Shown here in pieces: positions 6,982 through 16,030 of a stretch of DNA of 22,562 nt (within the stretch, counting starts at the first letter, position 1; each line of letters begins with the position of its first letter). The translations under genes were made by a program, and so were the position numbers. The notes beneath the pieces were generated by a model, which did not search any database, was not told where the DNA came from, and saw only the letters and a program-made list of their open reading frames with translations. This DNA comes from Thiomonas sp. (lineage in GTDB: Bacteria; Pseudomonadota; Gammaproteobacteria; Burkholderiales; Burkholderiaceae). The stretch spans positions 1-22,562 of the forward strand of contig DAIAZB010000599.1 of the NCBI GenBank assembly GCA_027443745.1, written 5' to 3'.

Positions 6982-9045
6982 TCAACGCCGGATCGGTTTG
7001 CGCTTGGGTGAATCGGCGCCCGGACCTTTGCGGCTGGACGCACGCTCGGTGACGCGCAGCGTCGGCCGCGTGCTTTCGGCTGCGGCCCTGGGTTTGGCAT
7101 GAGCCGCGGGTTTGAACGCGGCTCGGCCGGAGGTTTCAGCCAGGCTGAGCTGGAGCTGGTGTCCCAGCACCCAGACTTTTTGCAGCGTGCGAAACACGTC
7201 CTTGGGCATGCCGGCGGGCAAGTCCACCAGGCTGTGGTCAGCGCGAATCTCGATGCTGCCGATGTGCTTGTTCTCCAGCCCGGCTTCATTGGCGATGGCA
7301 CCGACCAGGTTGCGCACTTCTACCCCGTGGTCGCGGCCGACCTCGACACGGTACGTCTCGAAACTCATACCCCCCGCGGCGGCATTCTTGCGGCGCGGCG
7401 CGGCGCTGCCATGTTCGTCCGCTTCGAAACTGGGACGCGACTTCTCGAGGCGGGCCGACTGCACCCGCGCTTCGAGTTCGCCGATGGCGGCGTCGGCGAT
7501 GTCGGTCAGGCCGCGTGGCTTGGCACTGGCAGGCCTGGGCTCACGCGGTGGCAGCGATGGCGAGGGCTTGCGCGCCTCACGCACTTCGCGCATCTCGCGA
7601 TCGGAGGACTTGACGGGCTTTCCGCGCGGGCTGAACGTGGCTTCGGTGCGTTGCACCTCACGTGCGCGTGCGCCCAAACTGTCGCTGCGCATCGCGTGGC
7701 CGCCCTCCGAACCTGGCGCCAGCAGCAGAGGTTTGTCGCCCTGCACCATGCGCGCCAGGGCCGCGGCGATTTCAATCGCCGGCACGTTCTGTTCCTGCTC
7801 GTAGCGCTCGATCAGGCTTTGGAACTGCTCCAGGCCTTCCTGCTCACGCGCCTCGGTGATGCGCTCCAGGAAGCGGGCAATGCGCTTGTCGTTCACGTCC
7901 TGCGGGCTGGGCAATTGCATCGGCGTGATGGGCTGGCGCGTGGCGCGCTCGATCGCGGCCAGCAGATGGCGCTCGCGCGGCGTGACGAACAGAATGGCCT
8001 GGCCGCTGCGCCCGGCACGCCCAGTGCGGCCGATGCGGTGGACATAGCTTTCGGTATCGGTCGGGATGTCGTAGTTCACCACATGGCTGATGCGGTCCAC
8101 GTCCAGGCCGCGCGCGGCCACGTCGGTGGCCACGAGGATGTCGATCTGTCCGTCCTTCAGCCGCTGCACCGTGCGCTCGCGCTGCGCCTGCAGGATGTCG
8201 CCGTTCAGCGCCGCGGTGGAGAAGCCGCGTGCCGCCAGCTTCTCGGCCAGCTCTTCGGTGGCCATCTTGGTGCGGGCAAAAATGATCATGCCATCGAAAT
8301 TCTCCACCTCCAGGATGCGCGTCAGCGCGTCGAGCTTGTGCAGGCCGCTGACCATCCAGTAGCGCTGCTGCACTTGCGTGGCGGTGCTGGTCTTGGCCTT
8401 GATGGTGACCTCCGCCGGCGCGCGCAAGTGGTTGCTGGCGATGCGGCGAATGGCCTGCGGCATGGTGGCCGAGAACAGCGCGACCTGGCGTGTGGGCGGA
8501 GTTTTCTGCAGGATGGATTCAACATCGTCGATGAAGCCCATGCGCAGCATTTCATCGGCTTCGTCCAGCACCATGTGGGCCAGGCCGTCGAGTTTCAGTG
8601 TGCCGCGCTCGAGATGGTCGATGATGCGCCCGGGCGTGCCCACCACGACATGCGCGCCGCGCTTGAGCGAAGCCAGTTGCGGCACATAGCTCTGGCCGCC
8701 GTAGATGGGCAGCACGTTGAAGCCCGGCAGGTGCGTGGCGTAGCTGGCGAAGGCCTCGGCCACCTGGATGGCGAGCTCGCGTGTTGGCGCCAGCACCAGC
8801 GCCTGCGGCTGCCTGCGCGCCACATCGATGCGGGCGAGGATGGGCAGGGCGAAGGCCGCCGTCTTGCCTGTGCCGGTTTGCGCCTGGCCAACCAGGTCGC
8901 GACCTTCGAGCAAAATGGGAATGGTGGCCGCCTGAATCGGCGACGGGCTTTCGTAACCCACGTCGCGCAGCGCTGCGAGGATGGGCTCCGGCAGACCGAG
9001 ATCGGTGAAGGTGACGGCGGGAGACTCGGGGGCGGTGCTGGACAT
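6982..9045 (-). CDS. deaD: DEAD-box ATP-dependent RNA helicase (DeaD/CsdA-like)
   Basis: The 687-residue protein carries all core DEAD-box motifs: the Q motif (F13 to Q38), AQTGTGKT at 55-62, PTREL at 87-91, TPGR at 137-140, DEAD at 161-164, SAT at 192-194, and ARGLDV and HRIGRTGR in the second RecA lobe. After the core comes a charged, low-complexity linker (about residues 450-570). Then comes a DbpA-type RNA-binding domain (from MSFETYRVEVGRDHG to LSLAET), followed by a basic tail rich in K and R. This matches DeaD/CsdA proteins, which unwind rRNA and mRNA structure in ribosome assembly and cold adaptation. The ATG at 9045 (MSSTAPESPAVTF) was chosen because the frame extends 128 codons further upstream without any helicase similarity. 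The gene symbol is by family resemblance. Confidence 0.93.
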   Translation of the reverse strand: MSSTAPESPAVTFTDLGLPEPILAALRDVGYESPSPIQAATIPILLEGRDLVGQAQTGTGKTAAFALPILARIDVARRQPQALVLAPTRELAIQVAEAFASYATHLPGFNVLPIYGGQSYVPQLASLKRGAHVVVGTPGRIIDHLERGTLKLDGLAHMVLDEADEMLRMGFIDDVESILQKTPPTRQVALFSATMPQAIRRIASNHLRAPAEVTIKAKTSTATQVQQRYWMVSGLHKLDALTRILEVENFDGMIIFARTKMATEELAEKLAARGFSTAALNGDILQAQRERTVQRLKDGQIDILVATDVAARGLDVDRISHVVNYDIPTDTESYVHRIGRTGRAGRSGQAILFVTPRERHLLAAIERATRQPITPMQLPSPQDVNDKRIARFLERITEAREQEGLEQFQSLIERYEQEQNVPAIEIAAALARMVQGDKPLLLAPGSEGGHAMRSDSLGARAREVQRTEATFSPRGKPVKSSDREMREVREARKPSPSLPPREPRPASAKPRGLTDIADAAIGELEARVQSARLEKSRPSFEADEHGSAAPRRKNAAAGGMSFETYRVEVGRDHGVEVRNLVGAIANEAGLENKHIGSIEIRADHSLVDLPAGMPKDVFRTLQKVWVLGHQLQLSLAETSGRAAFKPAAHAKPRAAAESTRPTLRVTERASSRKGPGADSPKRKPIRR

Positions 9046-9386
9046 GGGTGGATGAACCTGATGACGGTGAAAGAAAGGAGCGCAAAGCCGACGCGGGGTG
9101 GATTCCGGTGATACGACGCGCCGCACATCGCAATGGCATGCGAGGGGCAAACCCCGGCCCTGCATCGCTCGGGCCATGTTGAGGATATGCAACGCATCAC
9201 ACCACCCGAGGCCGCAAAGCAAGGTGCACGACTCACTGTTCCATATTGAGCTGACAACGCCCAGGTCGAGATTGTGCGCCAGACAGCGCCCGGCAACATC
9301 GCCGGGCTGGCCCATGTTGCCTCGCAAGGCCCATTTTTCGCACAATGCACAGTACGCTTGCAACGCCCAACAACCATCCGGAAACC
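9046..9386. other. Divergent intergenic region between helicase and NADH dehydrogenase
   Basis: About 340 bp separate the two divergent starts. I see no convincing gene here. DeaD-type genes often have long leaders, which would fit this length, but no structured leader element or clear helicase promoter could be identified by eye. A modest promoter for the rightward gene is listed separately. Confidence 0.6.
9317..9346 (+). promoter_or_regulatory. Possible sigma-70 promoter of the NADH dehydrogenase gene
   Basis: TTGCCT at 9317-9322 and CACAAT at 9341-9346 are separated by 18 bp, each matching four of six consensus bases. Transcription would begin near 9353, which fits translation from ATG 9387 and would exclude the upstream ATG at 9345. 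Confidence 0.35.
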
Positions 9387-10727
9387 ATGGACGTACAAAC
9401 CAACGCATCCCCGGCATCCTCCTTGCCACGCATCGTCATCGTCGGCGGCGGTGCCGGCGGACTGGAACTGGCCACCCGCCTGGGCAACACCCTGGGCCGG
9501 CGCGGACTCGCCGACATCACCCTGGTGGAGCGTGGTCGCAGTCATTTGTGGAAACCCCTGCTGCACCAGGCCGCCGCAGGCACCCTCGACATCGACGACA
9601 ACGAGTTGAACTACCTGGCGCAGTCGACCTGGCATCACTTCAAATACCGGCTGGGCGCGATGGAGGGACTCGATCGCGCCCGCAAGCAGGTGCTGGTGGC
9701 GCCGACGCTGGACGAGGACGGGCGCGAAATCGTGCCGCGCCGCCGCTTCGGCTATGACATCCTGGTGCTGGCGCTGGGCAGCCAGAACAACGACTTCGGC
9801 ACCCCCGGCGCAGCCGAATTCGCGATCGCCCTCGACAGCCCCGAAGACGCGCGGCGCTTCCACAAGCGCCTGGTCAATGCCTGCATTGCCGCCAACTCGC
9901 AAGCCGGCCCGCTGCGGCCGGAGCAACTCAAGGTGGTGGCCATCGGCGCCGGTGCCACCGGGGTGGAACTGGTGGCCGAACTGCACAACTCCACCCGCAC
10001 GCTGGCTGCCTACGGGTTGGATCGCATCGATCCCGAACGCGACATGCGCCTGAGCCTGGTGGAAGCCGCCCCGCGCATCCTGCCGGCGCTGTCCGAAAGG
10101 GTGTCGGCGGCTGCGGCCGCCGAACTTGCCAAGCTGGGCGTGCAGATCCACACCGGCAAACGCGTCACGGCCGTCACGGCCACCGGGGTACAAACGGCCG
10201 ATGGCGACTTTCTGCCCGCAGAGCTCGTGGTGTGGGCCGCCGGGGAGAAGGCGCCCGACGTCCTGCGCAAGCTCGACGGTCTGGAAAGCAACCGCATCAA
10301 CCAGTTGGTGGTTCGCTCCACGTTGCAGACCACGCGCGACGATGCCATCTTTGCCCTGGGCGATTGCGCTGCCTGCCCCTGGGAGGGCCACCCCGGCGGT
10401 GTGCCGCCACGCGCCCAGGCCGCCCATCAGCAGGCCGGTTTTCTGGTGCGGCAAATTCAGCGCCGGTGCGCCAACAAGCCGTTGCATGACTTTCATTACC
10501 GCGATTTCGGCTCCCTGGTTTCGCTGGGCGAACACAGCACCGTGGGCAGCTTGATGGGCGGCTTGGCCAAAGGCAGCCTGTTCATCGAAGGCCATGTCGC
10601 CAGATTCATCTACTGGCTGCTCTACCGCAAGCATCTGCATGCTTTGCATGGTTTCTGGAAAACCGTGTTCCTCACGCTGGCGCGCCTGATCTCGCGCACA
10701 ACCGAACCGCGCATCAAACTGCATTGA
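9387..10727 (+). CDS. ndh: Type II NADH dehydrogenase (NDH-2)
   Basis: The 446-residue product is a single-subunit FAD-dependent NADH:quinone oxidoreductase that feeds electrons to quinone without pumping protons. It shows the N-terminal FAD-binding motif (IVIVGGGAGGLELA at about 16-29), KPLLHQAAAGTLD after the first strands, a second dinucleotide-binding motif (VAIGAGATGVELVAELHN), and the C-terminal FAD contact IFALGDCAACPW with PRAQAAHQQA. The C-terminal segment (SLFIEGHVARFIYWLLYRKH) is suited to membrane-surface attachment. The start at 9387 was preferred over ATG 9345 because a plausible promoter overlaps the latter. Related sulfide:quinone oxidoreductases are the alternative, but the LGDCAACPW motif and overall pattern fit NDH-2. 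Confidence 0.92.
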   Translation: MDVQTNASPASSLPRIVIVGGGAGGLELATRLGNTLGRRGLADITLVERGRSHLWKPLLHQAAAGTLDIDDNELNYLAQSTWHHFKYRLGAMEGLDRARKQVLVAPTLDEDGREIVPRRRFGYDILVLALGSQNNDFGTPGAAEFAIALDSPEDARRFHKRLVNACIAANSQAGPLRPEQLKVVAIGAGATGVELVAELHNSTRTLAAYGLDRIDPERDMRLSLVEAAPRILPALSERVSAAAAAELAKLGVQIHTGKRVTAVTATGVQTADGDFLPAELVVWAAGEKAPDVLRKLDGLESNRINQLVVRSTLQTTRDDAIFALGDCAACPWEGHPGGVPPRAQAAHQQAGFLVRQIQRRCANKPLHDFHYRDFGSLVSLGEHSTVGSLMGGLAKGSLFIEGHVARFIYWLLYRKHLHALHGFWKTVFLTLARLISRTTEPRIKLH

Positions 10728-11024
10728 GCCAAGATCAGCGGCGCTGTTGCTGCAGGCACACAGGCGATCGATGACGCGTGCTGACCGCCGATTCACCGGC
10801 TTTTCTGCGCGAATCGTTCGGTATGCTGTCGAGAAATCCGGACAAGAACAACAACGTGCGCATTGGGAACATCGGCCCAACGTCGGGCACTCGTCAGAAC
10901 TTGCAGCAGACCGCACCCCACGGTCTGCCGCGAATCGTCTGTGCGCGCATCGCCAACGACCGGGCGGCACGCCTGGCCCGGCCCCTGGCGTTGCCAGGGT
11001 TTGTCGTGCCGGAACACGGCTGAC

Positions 11025-13286
11025 ATGCGGGAACCCGCCCGAGCCATGCCGCGGCGCATGTCCAAGCTGTTGCTGTTGAACGCCGCTTTGGCGGGCGCCT
11101 ATGTGCTGCTGGCATGGGTCGTGATGCGCAGCGGTGCCGCGAGCGCGTTGCTCTGGCCGTCGAGTGGCGTGGCCGTTTTCGGCTTGATGGCGGTCGGTTG
11201 GGCGGCAGTTCCGGGCATTGCGCTGGGTGCCGTGCTGGCCAATGCGTTCATGGTCGGCTGGTCGCCGCTGGCGACCCTGAGCGTCGTGACGGGCAAAACG
11301 GTGGGGTTCGTCACCGCCTGGTGGCTGTTGCGGCGTTTGCGACGGCCATGGACAGGCTTGCATGGCACGGGCAATACGCTGGCCTTCATCGTCACGTTCG
11401 GTTTGCTGGCTCCCGCGTTCAGCGCAGCGGGCGGCGCGCTCGCGGCGTTGCAACCGCCCTTGCCGCCGATGCACAGTCTCGGCGGCTCGTGGCTGAACTG
11501 GCTGGTCGGCGATGTTTGCAGCATCCTGATTTACGCCCCTCCCCTGGTGTTGTGGTGGGAGCGTCGTCGCGAGGCCTTGCCAGCGCCTGGCCTCGAGCTG
11601 CTCGGCGTCCCTGTGCTCGCCCTGCTGGGTACGGTGCTCATCTATTTCGCCCCACCCACGACGCAGGCCTTGCCGCTGGGACTCGGAACGCTGGTGTTGC
11701 TGCCGATGCTCTGGGCCGCAACCCGGTTGCCCACGCGTCTCTCCAGCCTGTTCATGGCCGTGTTGTTCACCCTGGGGCTGGCCGGCACCGCGATGGGACT
11801 GGGGCCGATGACCGCGTTGCCGCCGCTGGATCGCATCACCGCGCTGCAGATCATGGGGATCAGCCTGGCCTGCACAGTCCTTCTCGCCGGCAGCCTGGCG
11901 CAAGATCGCGATGCCGCCTTGCGCCAATTGCGCGAGGCCAATGCCGGGCTGGAGCGCGCTGTCGAGCGGCGCACAGCCGCCCTGGTGGAGAGCCAGGTGC
12001 GGCTGCAACGGCAATTGCGCTTCCAGGACTCCTTGCTCAGCGCCCTGCCGAATCCCACGGCCTACGCTGCCAGCGACGGGCGCTTTTCGCTCATCAACAA
12101 GGCCTTCGCCCAGTTGCTGGGACGCAGCCACGAGGCCATGCTGGGGCGTCCGCCCGAGGAGATCTTCGAAGACAGCCTCCTGCACACCTGGACAGCCATG
12201 GACCGCAAGCTGCTGGCTGAAGGCCGGTCGCTGTCCCAGGAGTGCCGCCAACTCCCGGTCGAGGGCGAAGAATCGGTGTGGATCCTGAACAAGGCCCAGG
12301 TGACCGATTCCGGCGGCAAGCCGCTGGGCATCGTCACCACCCTGCAGGACATCTCCGAGCTCAAACGCCTGCAGGATCAGTTGCAACGGGACGAGCAGCG
12401 TTTTCGCTTTTTGGTCGATGCATCGCCCGTGCCCCTGGTCATCACCCGCCTGAGAGACTCCGGCCTGATGTTCTCCAACCGCGCCTCGGACGAACTCTTC
12501 CGCGCCAGCCATGCCGAGTATCACGGCAGGCCCATGCGCAGTCTCTGGGCCGACCCGGCGCAACGCGACGCCATCGTTACGCGTGTGCTGCGCGAAGGCA
12601 CCGTGAGCGGGCAGGAAGTCAAATTCCGTCGCTTCGACGGCAGCTTGCTCTGGTTGCTGCTGTCCATCACCCACACGCATTACCAGGACGAAGAGGCGCT
12701 GATCTTTGCCTTCAAGGACATCACCCCCACCAAGCAGCGCGAACTCAGTCTGCGGGAGCTGGCCTACACCGACTCGCTCACCGGCGTGTCCAACCGCCGC
12801 CATTTCCTGGCCCAGGCTTCAGCCGCGTTTCACGAAGCGCGTCGACTCAGCCACGATCTGTCGCTGCTGGCCATCGACCTCGATCACTTCAAGCAGCTCA
12901 ACGATGTTTACGGCCACCCCGCCGGCGATCGCGCGCTGCGCAGCTTCTCCATGCTGTGCAAGTCCCATCTGCGCAGCACCGATCTCTTCGGACGCCTCGG
13001 TGGCGACGAGTTTGCCATCGTCCTGCCCCACTGCAGCGGACAGCGCGCCTACGACTTCGCGCAGCGTCTGCGCCTGGCCATCCAGGAATCTGCGGGGATG
13101 GACGACGCCCCCCTGCGCCAGCAGCTCACCGTGAGTGTCGGCATTGCCGATGCCGCCGATCCGGAAACCTCCGACCGCGGGATCGACGACCTGCTCGCAC
13201 GTGCCGACAAGGCGCTCTACCAGGCCAAGCAGCGTGGACGCAACCGCGTCGAGGTCTGGTCATCCCACGATCTGGCGCTGTCTTGA
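11025..13286 (+). CDS. MASE1-PAS-PAS-GGDEF diguanylate cyclase
   Basis: The protein has about 753 residues. Residues 12-295 form a MASE1-type membrane sensor with multiple helices, including LLWPSSGVAVFGLM and LNWLVGDVCSILIYAPPL. A coiled linker (298-330) leads to two PAS domains (about 332-450 and 455-570). The C-terminal GGDEF domain (about 580-745) has an intact active site (RLGGDEF, GGDEF at 659-663). It also has an inhibitory-site RxxD (RSTD, 650-653) at the normal distance, so it should make cyclic di-GMP with product inhibition. The signal is unknown. Three in-frame ATGs (11025, 11046, 11058) compete; 11025 is chosen with moderate confidence. Cyclic di-GMP could link to the pilus genes in this window, but that is inference. 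Confidence 0.92.
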   Translation: MREPARAMPRRMSKLLLLNAALAGAYVLLAWVVMRSGAASALLWPSSGVAVFGLMAVGWAAVPGIALGAVLANAFMVGWSPLATLSVVTGKTVGFVTAWWLLRRLRRPWTGLHGTGNTLAFIVTFGLLAPAFSAAGGALAALQPPLPPMHSLGGSWLNWLVGDVCSILIYAPPLVLWWERRREALPAPGLELLGVPVLALLGTVLIYFAPPTTQALPLGLGTLVLLPMLWAATRLPTRLSSLFMAVLFTLGLAGTAMGLGPMTALPPLDRITALQIMGISLACTVLLAGSLAQDRDAALRQLREANAGLERAVERRTAALVESQVRLQRQLRFQDSLLSALPNPTAYAASDGRFSLINKAFAQLLGRSHEAMLGRPPEEIFEDSLLHTWTAMDRKLLAEGRSLSQECRQLPVEGEESVWILNKAQVTDSGGKPLGIVTTLQDISELKRLQDQLQRDEQRFRFLVDASPVPLVITRLRDSGLMFSNRASDELFRASHAEYHGRPMRSLWADPAQRDAIVTRVLREGTVSGQEVKFRRFDGSLLWLLLSITHTHYQDEEALIFAFKDITPTKQRELSLRELAYTDSLTGVSNRRHFLAQASAAFHEARRLSHDLSLLAIDLDHFKQLNDVYGHPAGDRALRSFSMLCKSHLRSTDLFGRLGGDEFAIVLPHCSGQRAYDFAQRLRLAIQESAGMDDAPLRQQLTVSVGIADAADPETSDRGIDDLLARADKALYQAKQRGRNRVEVWSSHDLALS

Positions 13287-13358
13287 ACCTCGCAAAACCT
13301 CGCGCTTGAGCTGTCCGGCACGGGATCTGCTCGGGCCATTTTCACGCGCGCGGCGCGC

Positions 13359-13384
13359 AAAAAAATGCCAAGCATGCGCTTGGC
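13359..13384 (-). terminator. Rho-independent terminator of the small exported-protein gene
   Basis: Read leftward, the hairpin GCCAAGC-GCAT-GCTTGGC (7-bp stem, 4-nt loop) is followed by A and seven T. It lies about 50 bp past the stop at 13432. The T-run makes it work in the leftward direction only, so it serves this gene and not the convergent GGDEF gene. Confidence 0.8.
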
Positions 13385-13410
13385 CAAGGGGGGAGGAGAC
13401 AACAACCGGG

Positions 13411-13427
13411 GTCAGGCGCAGCCTGAC
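13411..13427. repeat. Short inverted repeat in the 3' UTR of the small exported-protein gene
   Basis: GTCAGGC-GCA-GCCTGAC is a perfect 7-bp stem with a 3-nt loop. It has no T-run on either side, so it is not a terminator by itself. It lies between the stop codon and the terminator hairpin and would be a second stem-loop in that transcript's 3' end. Confidence 0.5.
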
Positions 13428-13431
13428 GAAT

Positions 13432-13671
13432 TCATTCTTTCTTGGTACCGTCTTTTTTCATCTTGTCGGTTTTTTCGCCCGCCTTGTCAGGAGCGGAGGC
13501 GCTGCTTTTCGCGGCGCTGTAGGTTGTTGGTTGAACAGTGGCCGTCTGTGCCGTGGTTTCGGCAGGCATGCCGGCTGCGCGGGCTTGCCCTGACATCAAA
13601 CTGGCCAGCAAGAGGGCCGTGGCAAAACCGATCGCGGGAATCCAGGGTTTGCTCAACATGGCGGAATGCAT
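13432..13671 (-). CDS. Small exported protein, Ala/Thr/Lys-rich, unknown function
   Basis: The 79-residue product starts MHSAMLSKPW and has a signal peptide: basic start, hydrophobic core (about 11-26) and an A-R-A cleavage motif near residue 32. The mature part would be about 47 residues, without cysteine. It is rich in Ala, Thr and Ser, then turns Lys-rich at the end (DKMKKDGTKKE). I recognise no family. AGGAA lies about 8 bp before the ATG at 13671; ATG 13659 is a weaker alternative. It appears to be a stand-alone unit: a sigma-54 promoter about 70 bp upstream, an IHF site and three GlrR-type operators further up, and a rho-independent terminator downstream. The transcript would be about 370 nt. 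Control by the neighbouring GlrR suggests a role in the envelope stress response, which is inference. The transcript could also act partly as RNA. Confidence 0.75.
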   Translation of the reverse strand: MHSAMLSKPWIPAIGFATALLLASLMSGQARAAGMPAETTAQTATVQPTTYSAAKSSASAPDKAGEKTDKMKKDGTKKE

Positions 13672-13741
13672 CGGGTCGTTCCTGATTCAGATTGGAGGGT
13701 GATGTGCCGAGGACCGATTCAACACACCCATGCCCTGACAT

Positions 13742-13757
13742 TGCAGTTTGCGTGCCA
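13742..13757 (-). promoter_or_regulatory. Sigma-54 (-24/-12) promoter
   Basis: Read leftward the sequence is TGGCACGCAAACTGCA. Against the sigma-54 consensus TGGCACG-N4-TTGCW it has one mismatch (C for the first T of TTGC), with GG and GC at the exact required spacing. The predicted start of transcription is near 13731, giving a leader of about 60 nt before ATG 13671. A sigma-54 activator gene (glrR) lies next door. Confidence 0.82.
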
Positions 13758-13775
13758 GGTCATTTTGATGTTTTT

Positions 13776-13788
13776 AATCAATAACTTG
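13776..13788. promoter_or_regulatory. IHF binding site
   Basis: AATCAATAACTTG matches the IHF consensus WATCAANNNNTTR at every defined position. It is centred about 50 bp upstream of the predicted start, between the sigma-54 promoter and the activator boxes, where DNA bending would bring a distant activator to the polymerase. Confidence 0.72.
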
Positions 13789-13850
13789 CACACCAAAAAT
13801 CGGACCTTCAAGGGCCCCGGTCACAAACCATGCCCGTGAACGCTGCAAAC

Positions 13851-13868
13851 TGTCGCCATCAGCCGACG
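13851..13868. promoter_or_regulatory. GlrR-type operator 1 (promoter-proximal)
   Basis: TGTC-N10-GACG matches the enterobacterial GlrR consensus TGTC-N10-GACA at seven of eight positions. It is centred about 128 bp upstream of the predicted start, a normal distance for a sigma-54 enhancer. Confidence 0.68.
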
Positions 13869-13913
13869 ACTGCGGTGCATGCCATGCAACTGCATGATTC
13901 GGTGGATTGTTTT

Positions 13914-13931
13914 TGTCGCTTTGCAGCGACT
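13914..13931. promoter_or_regulatory. GlrR-type operator 2
   Basis: TGTC-N10-GACT matches the GlrR consensus at seven of eight positions. Its core is a perfect inverted repeat, GTCGCT-TTGC-AGCGAC. It starts 63 bp from operator 1, close to six helical turns, so both would face the same side of the DNA. Confidence 0.72.
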
Positions 13932-13982
13932 CGGGCAAAACCTCAAGCGACAAGGGAGCCAGGGCCGCGGGCCTCCCACGCT

Positions 13983-14000
13983 CGTCCTGAACGGCGGACA
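13983..14000. promoter_or_regulatory. GlrR-type operator 3 (distal)
   Basis: CGTC-N10-GACA matches the GlrR consensus at seven of eight positions. It begins 69 bp beyond operator 2 and ends 15 bp before the stop codon of glrR. Confidence 0.6.
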
Positions 14001-14015
14001 GAGCGTGAACAAGCC

Positions 14016-15361
<1,346 letters not shown>

Positions 15362-15365
<4 letters not shown>

Positions 15366-16030
15366 TTCGCCGGCCCCGGCCGGCTTTGGGCACGATCTTG
15401 CAATTCGACCTCCAGGTTCTTGATCTGACCGATCTTGTCCTGCAGATCGGCCACTTGTTTGTTGCTGCGGGCCAGTTCGGCGCGCAGTTGCGCCAAGTCC
15501 AGGGTCTGGCGCGTCATGCGCTGCATGACACGGATGAACTGCTTGGACGCCGGATCCTCGGTCTGGTTATCCAGTCCTCTGAGCAAGTCCTGTGCCTGAG
15601 TGGCCTCCTCCGGCGTGGGCGCGGCGCGCGCCACCAGCAAATACGCCAGCTTGAGCTTGTCCGCCGGCGTGCGCTGCGCCCCCAGGGCTTGCAGCCGCTG
15701 CTGTTCGGCGTTGGCCGCCGCCTGCGTATCCAGGGCGATCTGGCGCAAAGTGTCGCCAATCCACGGCATGCTCAACGGCTCGGGCTTGAACAACGAGGCG
15801 ATGGCCGCCGCCGATGTCGCCGCCGGGTTGGCAGCCGCGGCCTGCAGACGAGGGGACTGGGCCGATGGCGATTCGCCATGCGCCGCGGCGCCAGACGCTG
15901 GGTGCGTCGGCAGCGGTGCACAGCCGGACAGCAGGGCCAGCGTGCCGAGGCTGGCGGCAACCGCGCATCGCGCGGCCCGTGCTGCTCCTGAGCGCTTGCA
16001 GTGGCGCGTCAAAAAAAACGGTCGGTTCAT
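15362..16030 (-). CDS. qseG: QseG (YfhG)-like lipoprotein
   Basis: The 222-residue product has a basic N-terminus, a hydrophobic segment and a lipobox (LSGC) with the lipidated cysteine at 37, so it should be an envelope lipoprotein. The middle (about 75-165) is helical, with TPEEATQAQDLL and SKQFIRVMQRM segments. The C-terminal 50 residues (LRAELARSNKQVADLQDKIG) look like a coiled coil. Its place between the kinase and regulator genes is the same as qseG/yfhG in enterobacteria, where the lipoprotein binds and controls the kinase. The call rests on position and architecture more than on sequence identity. Both ends overlap neighbours as ATGA, so the three genes are tightly coupled. Confidence 0.82.

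Larger units (their letters stand above)
13672..14015. other. Intergenic control region between glrR and the small exported-protein gene
   Basis: This 344-bp stretch holds no convincing gene. It contains the leader, a sigma-54 promoter, an IHF site and three GlrR-type operators listed separately. The segment 13761-13805 is locally AT-rich compared with the surrounding GC-rich DNA, as expected for a bendable IHF region. Confidence 0.75.

Noticed and set aside
7099..9111. 670-codon frame opposite the DEAD-box helicase
   Set aside because: It is antisense to a gene with all helicase motifs, and its translation is typical of a GC-rich shadow frame with no recognisable domain.
10778..11023. 81-codon rightward frame ending just before the GGDEF gene
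   Set aside because: No signal peptide, domain or Shine-Dalgarno; the translation looks random. The stop next to ATG 11025 is suggestive but not enough.
8595..12803. 1402-codon leftward frame spanning the NADH dehydrogenase and GGDEF genes
   Set aside because: It covers several well-identified genes on the other strand or in other frames; a long open frame is expected by chance in DNA this GC-rich.
13339..13367. GC-rich inverted repeat (GCGCGC arms) as terminator of the GGDEF gene
   Set aside because: Rightward it is followed by A residues, not T residues. The A-run is explained as the T-tract of the leftward terminator at 13359-13384.
13687..13731. 14-codon mini-frame starting exactly at the predicted sigma-54 transcript start
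   Set aside because: It would be leaderless with no ribosome binding site, and the transcript start is only a prediction; chance is the simplest explanation.
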